From Gari tellinella (Eukaryota; Mollusca; Bivalvia; Cardiida; Psammobiidae), in NCBI GenBank assembly GCA_922989275.2, contig OV277868.1, positions 56,000,216-56,064,215 on the forward strand: 64,000 bases of DNA, read 5' to 3'. This document shows positions 1-10,702 of the stretch, piece after piece. Numbering within the stretch: the first letter of the stretch is position 1; each line of letters starts with the position of its first letter. Both the position numbers and the translations under genes were made by a program. Below the pieces are notes generated by a model, which worked only from the letters and a program-made list of their open reading frames with translations, searched no databases and was not told the origin of the DNA.

Positions 1-246
1 ATTGGCTTACATTTGCAAACAGTTTGAATCCAGATCAGACGCCGCGTAAAGCGTTTGTCACTCATGTTCTGTCAAAATGTCCATTATGTAACTTTGAGAA
101 AAAAATGGCAGACGACAGTTTTAAGCAGACGATATTGCAGCCTTGAATAGGTTTGACATATTTGTATTGTAGGGGGAAGAGCGACAATGGTCGTTGTAAG
201 GAGGGAATCGTTGTTGGGAAGGCTGTTGTAGGGAGTGAACGCTGTA
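1..246 (-). mobile_element. H-type MITE, partial (cut by window start), TA-ended
   Basis: The right end reads GGGAGTGAACGCTGTA at 231-246, matching the end of the complete H element at 30250-30611. Internal matches include the AACGATTCCCTCCTTACAACG block in reverse (about 190-220) and GTCGTCTGC-type motifs (reverse, 108-133). It retains only one arm of the A-type palindrome (14-55, CAAACAGTTTGAATCC then GATCAGACGCCGCG), the other arm being lost. Confidence 0.55.
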
Positions 247-633
247 TTATGCTTGAACCGTTTTACTGCCAAGTTTAATCATCTGCTTTAACCCTATCTC
301 AGACGAAATATCTTTGACTGGAGCAATAATGATAACAATACACCGAGTAGTTTAGGTCTAGATCCAAATAGATCGAGCTTTGTTGCATTCTTGCGTGCAT
401 TCAAGACCAGGATGATAACGTGCACATAAAGAATATGTGCACTGCTTGTAAATTACCGTTTGACATGCACTTTTTATTATCACAAGCACATGTAATAAAT
501 CTGTCAGATGATGACCTCATCGACAAAAATTGAAAAACATTTGATAACTAGAAAACGTCCCCGCTGTCCCTAGAAACGCCAACTGTTTCAGAAATGATGC
601 CTCGTAGAACGTTTTTCTCATACTCATAGCCTA

Positions 634-910
634 TACAGTGCTCCCTCCCTAAAGCGCCCATACATGTACGAACAACGATTCCCTCTTTACAACAATGATT
701 ATAGCTGTTCCACCAAACACGAACTTTTACCGCTGCAATAGCGTGTCTTAAAATTGTCGTTTGCCTTAACGTATAGGAAAAATGACAAACAGTTTGAATC
801 CGGCAAATGTACTCTTAGTGTATTAATTTTCGCTCCCTTTAACAACTCCCTCCAAACAACACACATACTCTTTGTCTCCCATTGGATGATGTTGTAGAGG
901 GAACACTGTA
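634..910 (+). mobile_element. H-type MITE, TA-ended, palindrome reduced to one arm
   Basis: Termini are TACAGTGCTCCCTCCC at 634 and the inverted match AGAGGGAACACTGTA ending at 910. TA at both ends suggests the TA target duplication of Tc1/mariner-like transposons. Internal sequence tracks the H copy at 30250. The central palindrome is collapsed to CAAACAGTTTGAATCC near 785, so this copy records loss of the hairpin. Confidence 0.6.
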
Positions 911-1124
911 TGAGAAAGCAAAGTTTTAGCAGGCTTAATGGAAAGCGCCTTCAGTATCTTTCAGGGTTTTTTTGTCCTGTATTAAAGATACTTAAAACCA
1001 AATTTGGCCTAACACCTTTTTTTGTAAACGTATGCCTGGCGCCGTAAATAAGAGTGTGGGGGGAAAGATTAATGTTAAAAATGTTTTACAAAGAAGACAA
1101 AAATGCGGTAAAGCCCGCTATTAT

Positions 1125-3397
1125 TTAAAGGGACTCGCAACCGGATGGTGTTCTTGTCAAAATGAAATAAAATACTCAAATAAAAGCAAATGTGTGGCAT
1201 TATTTGGCTTCTGACATTAAAATAATATAATCGGTCCAAAAAAAGTCTCAAGAATCGTCACCGAATCTTAGTTTTGTTTAGATATTTTCCATCGTTTTTC
1301 TTTAGCGTTAGTAGACGGTATAGTTGTTGTTGTTGCTTCTCTACACGGGCTCAGACATAAACCCGAGCCGAATAATGTACTATCAATCGCTACCAATGAA
1401 GTACGTTAATTCGCTACCATATAGATAGAGAGCGCCAGTAGCCGCGTGGGTAAATGCGTTTCCTTTTTTTCATGTTTGTCTCCGCATGGAGGGTCACGGG
1501 TTCGAATCCCACCAGAGCTTCTTTTTTATGCCCCCAGAATCTACGATTCGGGGGCATATAGTTTTTGTCATGTCTGTTGGTTTGTCCGTCCGTCTGTCCG
1601 TCCGTCCGTCCGTCCGTCCGTCTGTCCGTCCGTCTGTCTGTGCCAAAAACCTTAACCTTGGCTATAACTCTTGCATTTTTGTACCTGGACCTTTTATACT
1701 TGGCATGTGTCTTCCCTGTATCAAGACCTTTCCATCCATACAAACCTTTTTGACCTTGTGACCTTGACCTTGACATTTGACCTACTTTTGTAAAAATCTT
1801 TAAATGGCTATAACATTTGCACCAGTAGGCCCAGGGCTTTCATATTTTGTATGTATATTTCTTTCGTCAAGACCTTTCCAACCATACCAACATCTTTGAC
1901 CATGTGACCTTGACCTTGACCTTTGACCTATTTAATCAAACTTTAACCAAAAACCTTAACCTTGGCTATAACTTTTGCATTTTTAAACCTGGGCCTTTTA
2001 TACTTGGCATGTGTATTCCTCATGGCAAGACCTTTCCAACCATATAAAACTTTTTGACCTTGTGACCTTGACCTTGAAATTTGACCTACTTTTGTAAAAA
2101 TCTTTAAATGGCTATAACATTTGCACCAGTAGGCCCAGGGCTTTCATATTTTGTATGTATATTTCTTTTGTCAAGACCTTTCCAACCACACCAACATCTT
2201 TGACCATGTGACCTTGACCGTTGACCTATTTAATCAAACTTTAACCAAAAACCTTAACCTTGGCTATAACTTTTGCATTTTTAAACCTGGGCCTTTTATA
2301 CTTGGCATGTGTATTCCTCATGGCAAGACCTTTCCAACCATATAAAACTTTTTGACCTTGTGACCTTGACCTTGAAATTTGACCTACTTTTGTAAAAATC
2401 TTTAAATGGCTATAACATTTGCACCAGTAGGCCCAGGGCTTTCATATTTTGTATGTATATTTCTTGTTTCAAGACCTTTCCAACCATACCAACATCTTTG
2501 AACATTCGACCTTGACCTTGACCTTTGACCTATTTAATCAAACTTTAACCAAAAACCTTAACCTTGGCTATAACTTTTGCATTTTTGCACCTGGGCCTTT
2601 TATACTTGGCATGTGTATTCCTCATGGCAAGACCTTTCCAACCATACAAAACTTTTTGACCTTGACCTTGACATTTGACCTTCTTTTGTAAAAATCTTTA
2701 AATTACTATAACATTTGCACCAGTTGGCCCAGGGCTTTAATATTTTGTATGTATATTTCTTGTGCCAAGACCTTTCCAACCATACCTACGTTTTTGCCCT
2801 TGTGACCTTGACCTTTGACCTTTATTTGTATAAATCTTTATACGCCTATAACATTTGAACCAGTAGGCCTAGAGATTCCATACTTTATATGTTTCTTGTG
2901 TTAAGACTTCTCCAACCATGCCAATGTTTCATTTACCCTACGACCATGACTTTTGACCTACTTTTGCAAATAAGCATTACATTACAGAATATGATTCTGG
3001 CTGGGGGCATTTGTGTTTCACAAACACATTGCTTTTCATCTGATCATCACCAAACTTTCTGAAAATGTTTGTTGACATAAAATGGAGACCAATTTGGATA
3101 ACCAGCGGCACCAATTTATGCTAGGCCCTTTGGAGTAATGGCCCTTGAAGTCCTCAAAATGGCGCTCCACTACAGTTTCAGCTCTCTAACTTTTACATTT
3201 GATAGTCTGGATTCCCCTCCCTGTATCATCGGGGGCATTCGTGTAACTGGGACACGCTCTTGTTTCTTTTTTTTTTGAAATGCATTTTTTAACAGAATTT
3301 ATTATCCTAAACTAAATCTTACCCATTTATATAAGCATTTGACATATATTTACAAATTACTATTTTTAATGCTAAATCCAGTTGCGAGCCTCTTTAA
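1125..3397 (+). mobile_element. SRE: TTAA-ended element with embedded tRNA-like promoter, interrupted by a pearl-like element
   Basis: The left end is TTAAAGGGACTCGCAACC at 1125 and the right end is GTTGCGAGCCTCTTTAA at 3381-3397, inverted copies of each other. The TTAA at both ends fits piggyBac-like target duplication. Inside is a tRNA-derived stretch: A-box-like TAGCCGCGTGGG near 1440 and B box GGTTCGAATCCC at 1499-1510. The element is split by the repeat at 1524-3265. Without that insert it would be about 530 bp, like the copy at 57568-58089. Confidence 0.65.
1524..3265 (+). mobile_element. Pearl-like element with 302-bp tandem units
   Basis: It starts with a hairpin (TATGCCCCCAGAATC paired with GATTCGGGGGCATA), runs into a CCGT/CTGT microsatellite at about 1585-1640, then about four units of about 302 bp whose shared phrase AACCTTGGCTATAAC recurs near 1655, 1959, 2258 and 2560. 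It is rich in GACCTTGACC repeats. It ends near GACACGCTCTTGTTT at 3265. Short ORFs here (MYVYFF.. series) are translations of the repeat, not genes. Confidence 0.6.
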
Positions 3398-3435
3398 GGC
3401 ATATTGACTGAAGCAATTTCGAAACGAGTGTCATA

Positions 3436-3492
3436 CAGTTTGGATCCTGATCAGACACCGCGTTTACGCGGCGTCTGATCAGGATCCAAACT
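3436..3492. repeat. A-type palindrome (57 bp)
   Basis: The left arm CAGTTTGGATCCTGATCAGA pairs with TCTGATCAGGATCCAAACT on the right around a GCGTTTACGC centre. One arm has ACACCG where the other has CGGCGT, a single mismatch. It lies in an A element whose right end is GTGAAAGGGTTAA at 3522-3534. Confidence 0.8.
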
Positions 3493-3635
3493 ATTTGCAA
3501 AGGCTTTTTTTGCGCCATTGACAGTGAAAGGGTTAAGCAGTCAACTGTTTTAAACACCGAACACAATACATGTAATTTTTGGGATTGGTCTTAACTTCCT
3601 CACTCTACGGGCGAATTTGGGATGACTGTTGCAAG

Positions 3636-3692
3636 CAGTTTTGATCCAGATGAGACGCCGAGCCCCGCGGCGTCTCATCTGGATCCAAACTG
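3636..3692. repeat. A-type palindrome, GATGAGA variant
   Basis: Arms read CAGTTTTGATCCAGATGAGA and TCTCATCTGGATCCAAACTG with an AGCCCCGCGG centre. The core is GATGAGA/TCTCATC instead of GATCAGA/TCTGATC, and both arms carry the change, so the stem is preserved. The motif GCAGACGACAA follows at about 3741. Confidence 0.75.
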
Positions 3693-4124
3693 TTAGACGT
3701 TCTGGTAATAATTTCTCAACGAAGATTTAAATAAAAGATCGCAGACGACAACTTTTACAGACGACAATTACTTTGCGTTCTACAAGATAACACATTCAAC
3801 CCTAGCGACGAGTATACTCGTCATTTACAAACAGTGTACCTGTGAGGATTACACTTGTCCGAGGCAAATAGGACCCTCTGATCAGTTAAACAGTTAAAGG
3901 CTTGGTGGCACAGTAGGTTTGGTGTTTGTTAAGTGGCATACCACTGTTGTGTTGTAAGCAAATTGTTTGTATTTCGGATTTTGTCGAGGGCACAACAAAA
4001 CACGACTTAACTCTTTGAATACTTAAGTTATATGTCGTCTGCAGTAATTGTCGTCTGCTACTGTTCTAAATTTAGAATTTTTTAAAATAAATAAAATTAA
4101 TCAATATACTATGAGAATGGCAAA

Positions 4125-4181
4125 CAGTTTGGATACTGATGAGACGTCGAGTAACTCTGCGTCTCATCTGGATCCAAACTA
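4125..4181. repeat. A-type palindrome, GATGAGA variant
   Basis: The left arm CAGTTTGGATACTGATGAGA pairs with TCTCATCTGGATCCAAACT. The stem is slightly decayed (GGATACTG against TGGATCC). TCGTCTGC-type motifs at about 4035-4060 lie upstream, as in other A elements. Confidence 0.7.
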
Positions 4182-4503
4182 TTTACAAAAGGTAAGCACG
4201 GTTTCGTCCAGTTGGCGTAAAGACTTAACCCCGGGTATTGAAAATATCCGGAGGGGTAGCATTTATCGTCGTAAATATCGCGATAAAATTTACACGAAAA
4301 CTGCTGGGCATAAAGGATTCTTATCGTTAGATAAACACTAGGCAAGATTGTGTTACATGGCCCATGAAATTACAAAAGCAAAATGCTGGTTATTAACACA
4401 CTCGCGTAATTTAGACGAAGACGAATTTGAACAATATGGATATCTATATACTCGTAGTTTTCGTGATTTTTTTCGTGTGCGGGGAAGACGTTTTCCGTTT
4501 CCG

Positions 4504-4754
4504 TTAACTCATTATCCCCTGAAACTTTTAATGGACAATTCCAGTTTGCAAGAAAGGCTGGTCCATTTTCGACTATTTAGGGTTGATTCTTATAATATTT
4601 TACAAAATTACAAACAGTGAAGACCCTGATCAGAGGGCTCCTGTAGGAGCCCTCTGATCTGGGACTTCACTTTTTGCATAGGACACGTGTACTTTTCACA
4701 GGTACACTTTTGGTAAAAGACGCATATATGCGTCACTAGGGTTCAATGAGTTAA
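4504..4754. mobile_element. B-type MITE, TTAA-ended, 251 bp
   Basis: It is bounded by TTAA at 4504-4507 and 4751-4754, with inverted ends CTCATTATCCCCTGA and TAGGGTTCAATGAG. The centre is a 59-bp palindrome at 4615-4673 (CAGTGAAGACCCTGATCAGA with GGGCTCC/GGAGCCC near the middle). This is the reference copy for B. No transposase is present, so it is non-autonomous; TTAA duplications suggest piggyBac-like mobilisation. Confidence 0.75.
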
Positions 4755-4829
4755 AGCGAAGATAATCACGGACAGTGACAATAATTTTATTTTGCTTCAA
4801 GGCCTACGGCCAATGTTATATTTATATCA

Positions 4830-5230
4830 GAAATGAATAAATATACAGTTGCTAAGGGTGTAAACACTGGTAAATAAGCATTTTATAGCATATTTGAGTA
4901 CACCTAGGACAGATAAATTTGAAATGACAAATTGAATAAACCTCAAAATTATTTCAGCTTCAGATATTGATGCATATAACATTTGTGTGAAGTTTCTTTA
5001 ATATCCTTCTAATATGTTTCCGAGAAAACTCCGGACAAGCCTTTTATAGCATATATTAGTACATCAAGGGCCGATAACTCTTTACCGAGAAATTGAATGC
5101 CCCTAAAAATTGACTCGGCTTCAGATCTTGATGTAGTTAGTTTTAAATAGTTTTCCGAAGAAAAAAAACTCCGAACAAGCAAAATGCTGACGGACGAATT
5201 AACGGGCGAAGAAAGCTGCGATGATGAAGG
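4830..5230. repeat. Degenerate tandem units of about 180 bp
   Basis: Two related units share TTTTATAGCATAT.TTGAGTAC or ATTAGTACATC (4878, 5042), a CAGCTTCAGATNTTGATG phrase (4958, 5109) and AAAACTCCGNACAAGC (5024, 5166). They resemble the internal tandem units of the pearl-like elements further right. No coding signal is seen. Confidence 0.45.
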
Positions 5231-5257
5231 CATATGTCACAGACACAAATAAGGTTG

Positions 5258-5507
5258 TACAGTGGAGAATCTGTTATTCTTTCCCGTTTAAACGCAAACG
5301 TACGCAAACGCAAAGCACTAAAACGTAGAAAATAACAATTTTTTGACAATTCTGATAATTCTTGTTTATCTTGGTGGCAAACAGTTTGGAGCCTGATCAG
5401 ACGCCGGGTTACCCGGCGTCTGATCTGGCTCCAAACTGTTTGCACTGCAAATAATAGTTTTAGCGTAAACGCGTTTATTGGGAAAGAATAACAGATTCTC
5501 CACTGTA
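5258..5507. mobile_element. G-type MITE, TA-ended, 250 bp, with A-type palindrome
   Basis: This is the reference copy for G. TA at 5258-5259 and 5506-5507 flanks perfect inverted ends of about 26 bp beginning CAGTGGAGAATCTGTTATTC. Inside the ends are GTTTAAACGCAAACG on the left and AGCGTAAACGCGTTTATT on the right. The centre, 5378-5443, is a perfect 66-bp palindrome: GCAAACAGTTTGGAGCC, then GATCAGACGCCGGGTTACCC and its mirror. TA duplication fits Tc1/mariner-type mobilisation. The ORFs that read QTVWSQIRRRV here are translations of the palindrome. Confidence 0.85.
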
Positions 5508-5617
5508 TCTACCGTACAAGTCCTAGTAAAACTGATGTATTTTCCTAAAAAGTTCACAATTAGCTTTTTTGTCACAAAGTTAAGTAATGTGTCAAAAAGG
5601 TATTCGCTGAGTAGAAA

Positions 5618-5680
5618 ACAGTGAAGACCCTGATCAGACTGCTCCTGGTTGGAGCAGTCTGATTAGGGTTAACACTGTTT
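5618..5680. repeat. B-type palindrome
   Basis: The arms are ACAGTGAAGACCCTGATCAG and CTGATTAGGGTTAACACTGT, with ACTGCTCC/GGAGCAGT at the centre. The centre differs from other B copies (AGGGCTCC/GGAGCCCT), but both arms carry the change, so pairing is kept. Confidence 0.75.
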
Positions 5681-5755
5681 GCTAAGCGGCCTGACTATCC
5701 CAATACGTATGCATGGTCATTATACAACGTGCATGTAGTACGTTTTCTTCACAAG

Positions 5756-5994
5756 TTAACTCATTCACCCCTGAAACTTAAAATGGACAAATTCCAGTGT
5801 ACAATTAAAGCAAGTCCATTGTTTAATAACTAGGGTAGATTTTAACAATATTTTACAAAAAGACAAACAGTGTAGACCTTGGCCAGAGGGTTCCTGATCA
5901 GGGTCTACACTGTTTGCATAGGACAAGTATACTCTAGACAGGTATATGTTTTTTAAATGACGAGTATACTCGTCGATAGGGCTCAATGTGTTAA
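5756..5994. mobile_element. B-type MITE, TTAA-ended, 239 bp
   Basis: TTAA lies at 5756-5759 and 5991-5994, with ends CTCATTCACCCCTGAAAC and ATAGGGCTCAATGTG. The palindrome at 5864-5918 has lost its central GGAGCC half, leaving an asymmetric loop. CGAGTATACTCG at 5961-5972 is a smaller palindrome typical of the right half of B copies. Confidence 0.7.
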
Positions 5995-6165
5995 GCCCCT
6001 GTAAAAATGTCACATAACCTCTAGTTATCGATATGGCATTAAATGCAATAAATAGTCTTACAAGTGGTCATATATTCGCTTCTCAACAACTGATAAAATG
6101 CATGATAATAACGTTTTAAGTGTTTGAAAATGGAAAATGGCCGCCTCTCCTCATGCCTCGTACTT

Positions 6166-6368
6166 ACAATGCTTATTTTCCATGTGGACTCGTCCATTTC
6201 TTCATAATATCCAGTCTACATTAATTCTGAAATATATTGCTCTCAATTTATGTAAACAGTATGTCAAACAGTATAGACCCTGGTCGTATGGCTCTTTCGG
6301 AAGTCCCTGGTCTGTGTCAACATTGTTTGCAAAATAGCATGCACTCGGGTTTCGCATTGAAAGAGTTA
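6166..6368. mobile_element. Decayed B-type MITE
   Basis: It keeps CAAACAGTATAGACCCTGGT (6268) and the opposite arm GTGTCAACATTGTTTGC, and a right end TTGAAAGAGTTAA at 6356-6368. The arms no longer pair well, suggesting an old copy. Confidence 0.45.
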
Positions 6369-7099
6369 AAGTTATAAATTCCAGACCACTAAAATGTTTT
6401 GTTTTCGTAAGAAAAATATTTAACTCTTTGCCTATGGTGCAATGTTCTTTAGTTGCAAATAGCTTGGATTGAGATCACACGGCGTCTGATCAGGGCCTAA
6501 TTTGGTTGACACTCGTAGCAATACCAGTTTTTATTTTCATGTCTTTTATAAATGAATTGGCATAAAGTTGCTGCAAACGACAGTTTTTCAGCAGACGATA
6601 ATATGGCAGTGAAAGCTAGAGTGTGAAAGAGAGGGATATAACCTCTCACAAACACAAGTATGAAAATGGTACCCCAGACTGCTTTTTTTGTTCAGTCTCT
6701 TACTCGAACAAATGTAATCCAATCCTTTTTGACATTTGGTGACAAAACGTCCCCAGATATTCCAGAGTTATTCCCCTTTTATTGCCAAATATTGACATTG
6801 TGTAGAAAATCATGTGTTCAATTCCTTTCAGATTTGATATGGTGGTACAAAAAGTAAAGGGATTTGATACATATTAGATCTACTACGGTTATCCATGTGA
6901 TTTCAAAGAAGTCTGACAGGGAATAAGCAGACCCGCGAACCACCTTTTAAAACTTCTTATCGCGCTCCTGTCTTTACTCGGTATATAATTAAAGGTTAGT
7001 TATATACCGGTTTTATGAAATTAACTACAAATGTGCAATACCACAACAGCTCTAATCAGTTTGCGATTCAGAATTTTGTGATTATTGTGGCAGGGTTAT

Positions 7100-7331
7100 T
7101 ACAGTGGAGAATCTGTTATTCTTTCCCAATAAACGCGTTTACGCTAAAACTATTATTTGCAGTGCAAACAGTTTGGAGCCAGATCAGACGCCGGGTAACC
7201 CGGCGTCTGATCAGGCTCCAAACTGTTTGCCACCAAGATAAACATGAAATATCAGAATTGTCCAAAAGTTGTTCTTTTCTACGTTTTAGCGCTTTGCGTT
7301 TGCGTACGTTTGCGTTTAAACGGGAAAGAAT
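7100..7331. mobile_element. G-type MITE, right end truncated
   Basis: The left end is TACAGTGGAGAATCTG at 7100. The perfect palindrome at 7165-7230 has a GGGTAACCC centre, where the copy at 5258 has GGGTTACCC. The right inverted end breaks off after GGGAAAGAATTGTA near 7331. The copy is in the opposite internal orientation to 5258-5507. Confidence 0.75.
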
Positions 7332-7403
7332 TGTATTACCCTTTGATAGTCAAATATGGACACTTCGTAGAGAAGTGAAAACACTTTTTAATGCAATTGT
7401 CCA

Positions 7404-7647
7404 GGGGCCCGTTTTAACTAAACAACTTACGCAAAAAATTTGCGTAAGTCAAAATTTTAAATTTTAATTTATAGTTTTTATTATCACTTGCTACAAACAG
7501 CAAATAGTCGGATCAGAGGACGCGCTTTTAGCGCGTCCTCTGATCTGGCTATTTGCTGTTTGCAAACGTGTATGATCGAAAAATAAGAGTTAAACGATTT
7601 TGACTTACGCAAAATGTTTGCGTAAATTGTTTAGTAAAACGGGCCCC
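7404..7647. mobile_element. GGGGCCC-ended MITE with a CAAACAG...GATCAGA palindrome
   Basis: Inverted ends GGGGCCCGTTTTAACTAAAC and GTTTAGTAAAACGGGCCCC surround inner repeats built of ACTTACGCAAA/TTTGCGTAAGT. The central palindrome at 7494-7562 is CAAACAGCAAATAGTCGGAT then CAGAGGACGCG and its mirror. Its outer CAAACAG and inner GATCAGA match the A and B palindromes, although the element ends are unrelated to theirs. Confidence 0.75.
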
Positions 7648-8475
7648 AGTTCCTTTCAGCGTTTAGTTGCACTACAAGCGACATTTACCGGTGTATCACA
7701 GCTGTTCTATGTGAAGGGTTATTTGCATGCCCCTTTGTTTAGTTTGTTACGAGCATTGTGAAAGAAAGGGCGAGAACATTTTAATTCTCGAATTTCGAGT
7801 TTAAGTGAAAAAAAAGAGTATGATATAAGTTAAGATCCCTGCTTTTTGCATCACTATCATTTCAGCAATGAATTATAGGACTTCCGTGCATTTTCAACAC
7901 ATACTCATATCATTACTGTTAATATCGCTACACTGTAAGATGGACGTGGCGGGCGTATCGTGCTCCGCCATGCCGTGTTCTTGTTTTCTCTCACTCTCTT
8001 TATTTCCTATAGGCTACCCCCTTCCCGATATCAGCCTTTTCCTAAATACAAAATCAATTGTAGATGATCATTCGTACAAATCCAAGATAAACTGACCGTC
8101 CGCCTCATTCATAGCCATGCCAACAACTGAGGAATTTATGACATTATCAAATATTCATGACATTTTCTATTGATTTTTTGACCAACTCAACTTGATATTC
8201 AGCTGCCAGCATAAATGTCATGTCATAAAGAGGCGTGAAATGGGAACCGTGTGGAATTTGCAAAATGGCAGCAGTGCAGACCCTGGCCAGAAGGCTGATC
8301 TGCATTTTGTTCCAAAGTAAAAATGGCTGCAGATATATCGAAATTATTGTATAGCAGTCTGGACCCTGATCAGACACCACCTTAAGTCGCTTCTAAAGGC
8401 CGGGCATTTATTCATGTACACGCATTTCGGCTGCTGAATTTCGACAACTTAACAAACCTTTAATTGTTGTTGTTG

Positions 8476-9021
8476 TTAAAGCGACTCGCAACCAGATGGT
8501 GCATTAAAAATAGTAATTTGTAAATATGTGTCAAACGCTTATATAAATGGTAAAGAATTAGTTTAGGATAAGAAATTCTGTTTAAAAAAATGTATTTCAA
8601 TAAAAAAAAAAATATTGGTCTCTGGTGGGATTCGAACCCGGGGCCCGGCATTGGCGGACAGAAGGCAAAATAGGGGCAACCGCTTAGACCAATGGACCAC
8701 GGAACTATCCGTTTATCTCGGATCGGTTTAACGTATTTCAATGTGTAGCGATCGAAAGTGCATACAACTTCGTAATTCGGCTCGTGTTTATGTCTGAGCC
8801 CGTGTAGAGAAGCAACAACAACAACTATACCGTCTACTAGTCGGTATAGAAAAACGATGGAAAATATCTAAAAATCTATGATTCGGTGACGATTCTTGAG
8901 ACTTTTTTTGGACTGATCATATTTTTTTAATGTCAGAAGCCAAATAATGCCACAAATTTGCTTTTATTTGAGTATTTTATTTTATTTTGACAAGTACACC
9001 ATCCGGTTGCGAGTCCCTTTA
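8476..9021 (-). mobile_element. SRE element, tRNA-like promoter on the minus strand
   Basis: The ends are TTAAAGCGACTCGCAACC at 8476 and GGTTGCGAGTCCCTTTA ending at 9021. The tRNA-like part is inverted: B box complement GGGATTCGAACCC at 8628-8640, A-box complement around 8680-8700 (CCGCTTAGACCAATGG). It contains GTTGTTGTTG and GCTTCTCTACACGGGCTC-like segments shared with the 1125 copy. Confidence 0.7.
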
Positions 9022-9405
9022 CGATATTTTCCATCGTTTTTTCTATAGCGTCAGCTGACGGTATAGTTGTTGTTGTTGCTTCTCTACATGGGCTCAAACA
9101 TAAACCCGAGCCGAATAAAGTATTATCAATCGCTACCAGTCAAGTACGTTAATTCGCTACCATATATATAGAGAGCGTTGGTAGCCGAGGGGATAAAGGC
9201 GTTTCCTCATTTTTCATGTTTGTCTCCGCATGGAGGGTCACGGGTTCGAATCCCACCAGAGCTTCTTCTTTTTTTCTTTTTTTTGAAATGCATTTTTGGA
9301 CAGAATTTATTATCCTAAACTAAATCTTACCCATTTATATAAGCATTTGACATATATTTACAAACTACTATTTTTAATGCTAAATCCGGTTGCGGGCCTC
9401 TTTAA
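9022..9405 (+). mobile_element. SRE element, left end missing
   Basis: It abuts the previous copy directly. It begins inside the element at the GATATTTTCCATCG segment, has the B box GGTTCGAATCCC at about 9243-9254 and ends GGTTGCGGGCCTCTTTAA at 9405. The two head-to-head copies form a large imperfect inverted repeat, 8476-9405. Confidence 0.65.
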
Positions 9406-9499
9406 CCCATTACACAATAAATACGCCTTTTTACACTTTTATTATTTCCACCACAAAAGAAAATATATCCGGTTCTTACAGTCTTGAATATGTACCATA

Positions 9500-9640
9500 A
9501 AAAATGTTTATATATCTTAACGGATATAAGCTTAAAGCAGGCTGAATGTAAAGCATAATGCGCCTTAAGGCGCATTCTGCTTTACTTGCAACCTGCTTTA
9601 AGTGGTCACCTGTCTTCCAAACTAGAAACAGACTATGGGG
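9500..9640. repeat. C-type palindrome in a decayed C element
   Basis: CTTAAAGCAGGCTGAATGTA pairs with the distal GCAACCTGCTTTAAG, meeting at ATGCGCCTTAAGGCGCAT (about 9560). Flanks TTAACCCATTACACAATAAA (from 9402) and AACTAGAAACAGACTATGGG (9619) are those of C MITEs. The right end GGTAATTGATTG is decayed. Confidence 0.65.
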
Positions 9641-9954
9641 TAATTGATTGATACAAAAAAAACAGCCGTATATAAGGCGAATATAGATAAAAGCAGACAA
9701 AAAAATTCAGCATGCCTTTTCAGTGACTGTTTTAACGTCAAAATGGCGATGGAATGTTTTAAGATATGTCCAGATATTGAGACTCTTTTGCATTTTAATA
9801 TTCAGTTCAAACTTGACATTAAACACAATCAAAACTCAAAATAGTCGAAACCCCTAAAAGTCATTTGTCAGTTTATGTCCTCAGGCTACTTGCACTTCGC
9901 GTTTCCATGTGTACATATCATGACACATTCATGATTGTCAAATATATCTGATTT

Positions 9955-10260
9955 TGACCCCTTTACATGCATGATTCAATTTTGTCGTCTGCTGCATTTC
10001 CTTGTATAAATATTTTAGCCAATTTGATTGAAAAATCATAGAAACGAGCGCAGCGGTTTTTTTGGGGACCCGTTCCCAATTGAAAACAAGGGATTTTTCC
10101 CCAAAATGAGCATTTCACGGCACAATTTTTTCCCAAAATGAGCCTTTTACGACTCATTTTTTCCCAAAATCAAGTTTTTTACGCTGTTTTAGGGCATATT
10201 TTTCCCAATTGAAGGGGTACCAACTCATTCCCAAAGTGGTGAAAAAAAACACTGGAGCGT
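9955..10260. repeat. Region of dispersed TTTTTCCCAAAATGAG repeats
   Basis: Between 10050 and 10225 the phrase TTTTTTCCCAAAATGAG recurs three times at irregular spacing, with CCAATTGAAAACAAGGG and CCCAATTGAAGGGG forming an inverted pair. This suggests a decayed inverted-repeat element. No coding frame survives. Confidence 0.4.
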
Positions 10261-10386
10261 CAAACATTTTTATCGTGATCAGACTCCGAGTTATTCAGCT
10301 TCTGATCAAGATCCACATGGCTACCATAATTTGCTCATAAAAATCCTAAGATTTCAAAATGTTCAAGCGTGATTTAACATGATTAT

Positions 10387-10452
10387 GCAAACAGTTTAGA
10401 TCCAGATCAGACGCCGTGTAACGCGGCGTCTTATCTCGATCTAAACTGTTTG
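10387..10452. repeat. A-type palindrome (66 bp)
   Basis: GCAAACAGTTTAGATCCAGA and its mirror CGATCTAAACTGTTTG surround GACGCCGTGTAACGCGGCGTC. The unusual TTTAGATC is matched by GATCTAAA on the other arm, a paired substitution relative to TTTGGATC/GATCCAAA. The A element right end (GCAGACGACAATTG, then GGTAGTGAAGGGGTTG) is at 10652-10700. Confidence 0.8.
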
Positions 10453-10702
10453 ACACACAGGTGTCTGTCGTGTGCTACCCCCTACCCGCTCATTTGCGGA
10501 AAGATATAGGTCAAAATTATCCCAAACATGCCAAAATGTTGTCAAAATACCATAAAACAACATTTAAAAGTGAAGTGAAAAAAAACATTTTTTCGTCAGT
10601 GTATAATTCTGTGATCAAACAGTCCCTCATATTTGAATTTGAGAAATAAAAGCAGACGACAATTGTTAAAAACTAATGACGGCATGGTAGTGAAGGGGTT
10701 GA

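Noticed and set aside
1432..1520. Possible tRNA genes here and near 8610, 57880, 50725, 52260 and 63340
   Set aside because: A and B boxes are present, but no full cloverleaf with a sound anticodon stem can be drawn and several copies share the same repeat body; they are tRNA-derived repeat parts.
1446..1655. ORFs with RPSVRPSVRPSV repeats
   Set aside because: They are translations of the CCGT/CTGT microsatellite at the start of a pearl-like element.
6660..6857. A 65-residue ORF in an otherwise empty stretch
   Set aside because: It has no recognisable motif, and its length is ordinary for AT-rich non-coding DNA.
7015..7467. A 150-residue ORF and similar ones at 37323-37736, 21440-21703 and 5143-5445 sharing QTVWSQIRRRVTRRL
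   Set aside because: The shared peptide is the palindrome of the G MITE read through; it appears on both strands, so it is not a protein family.
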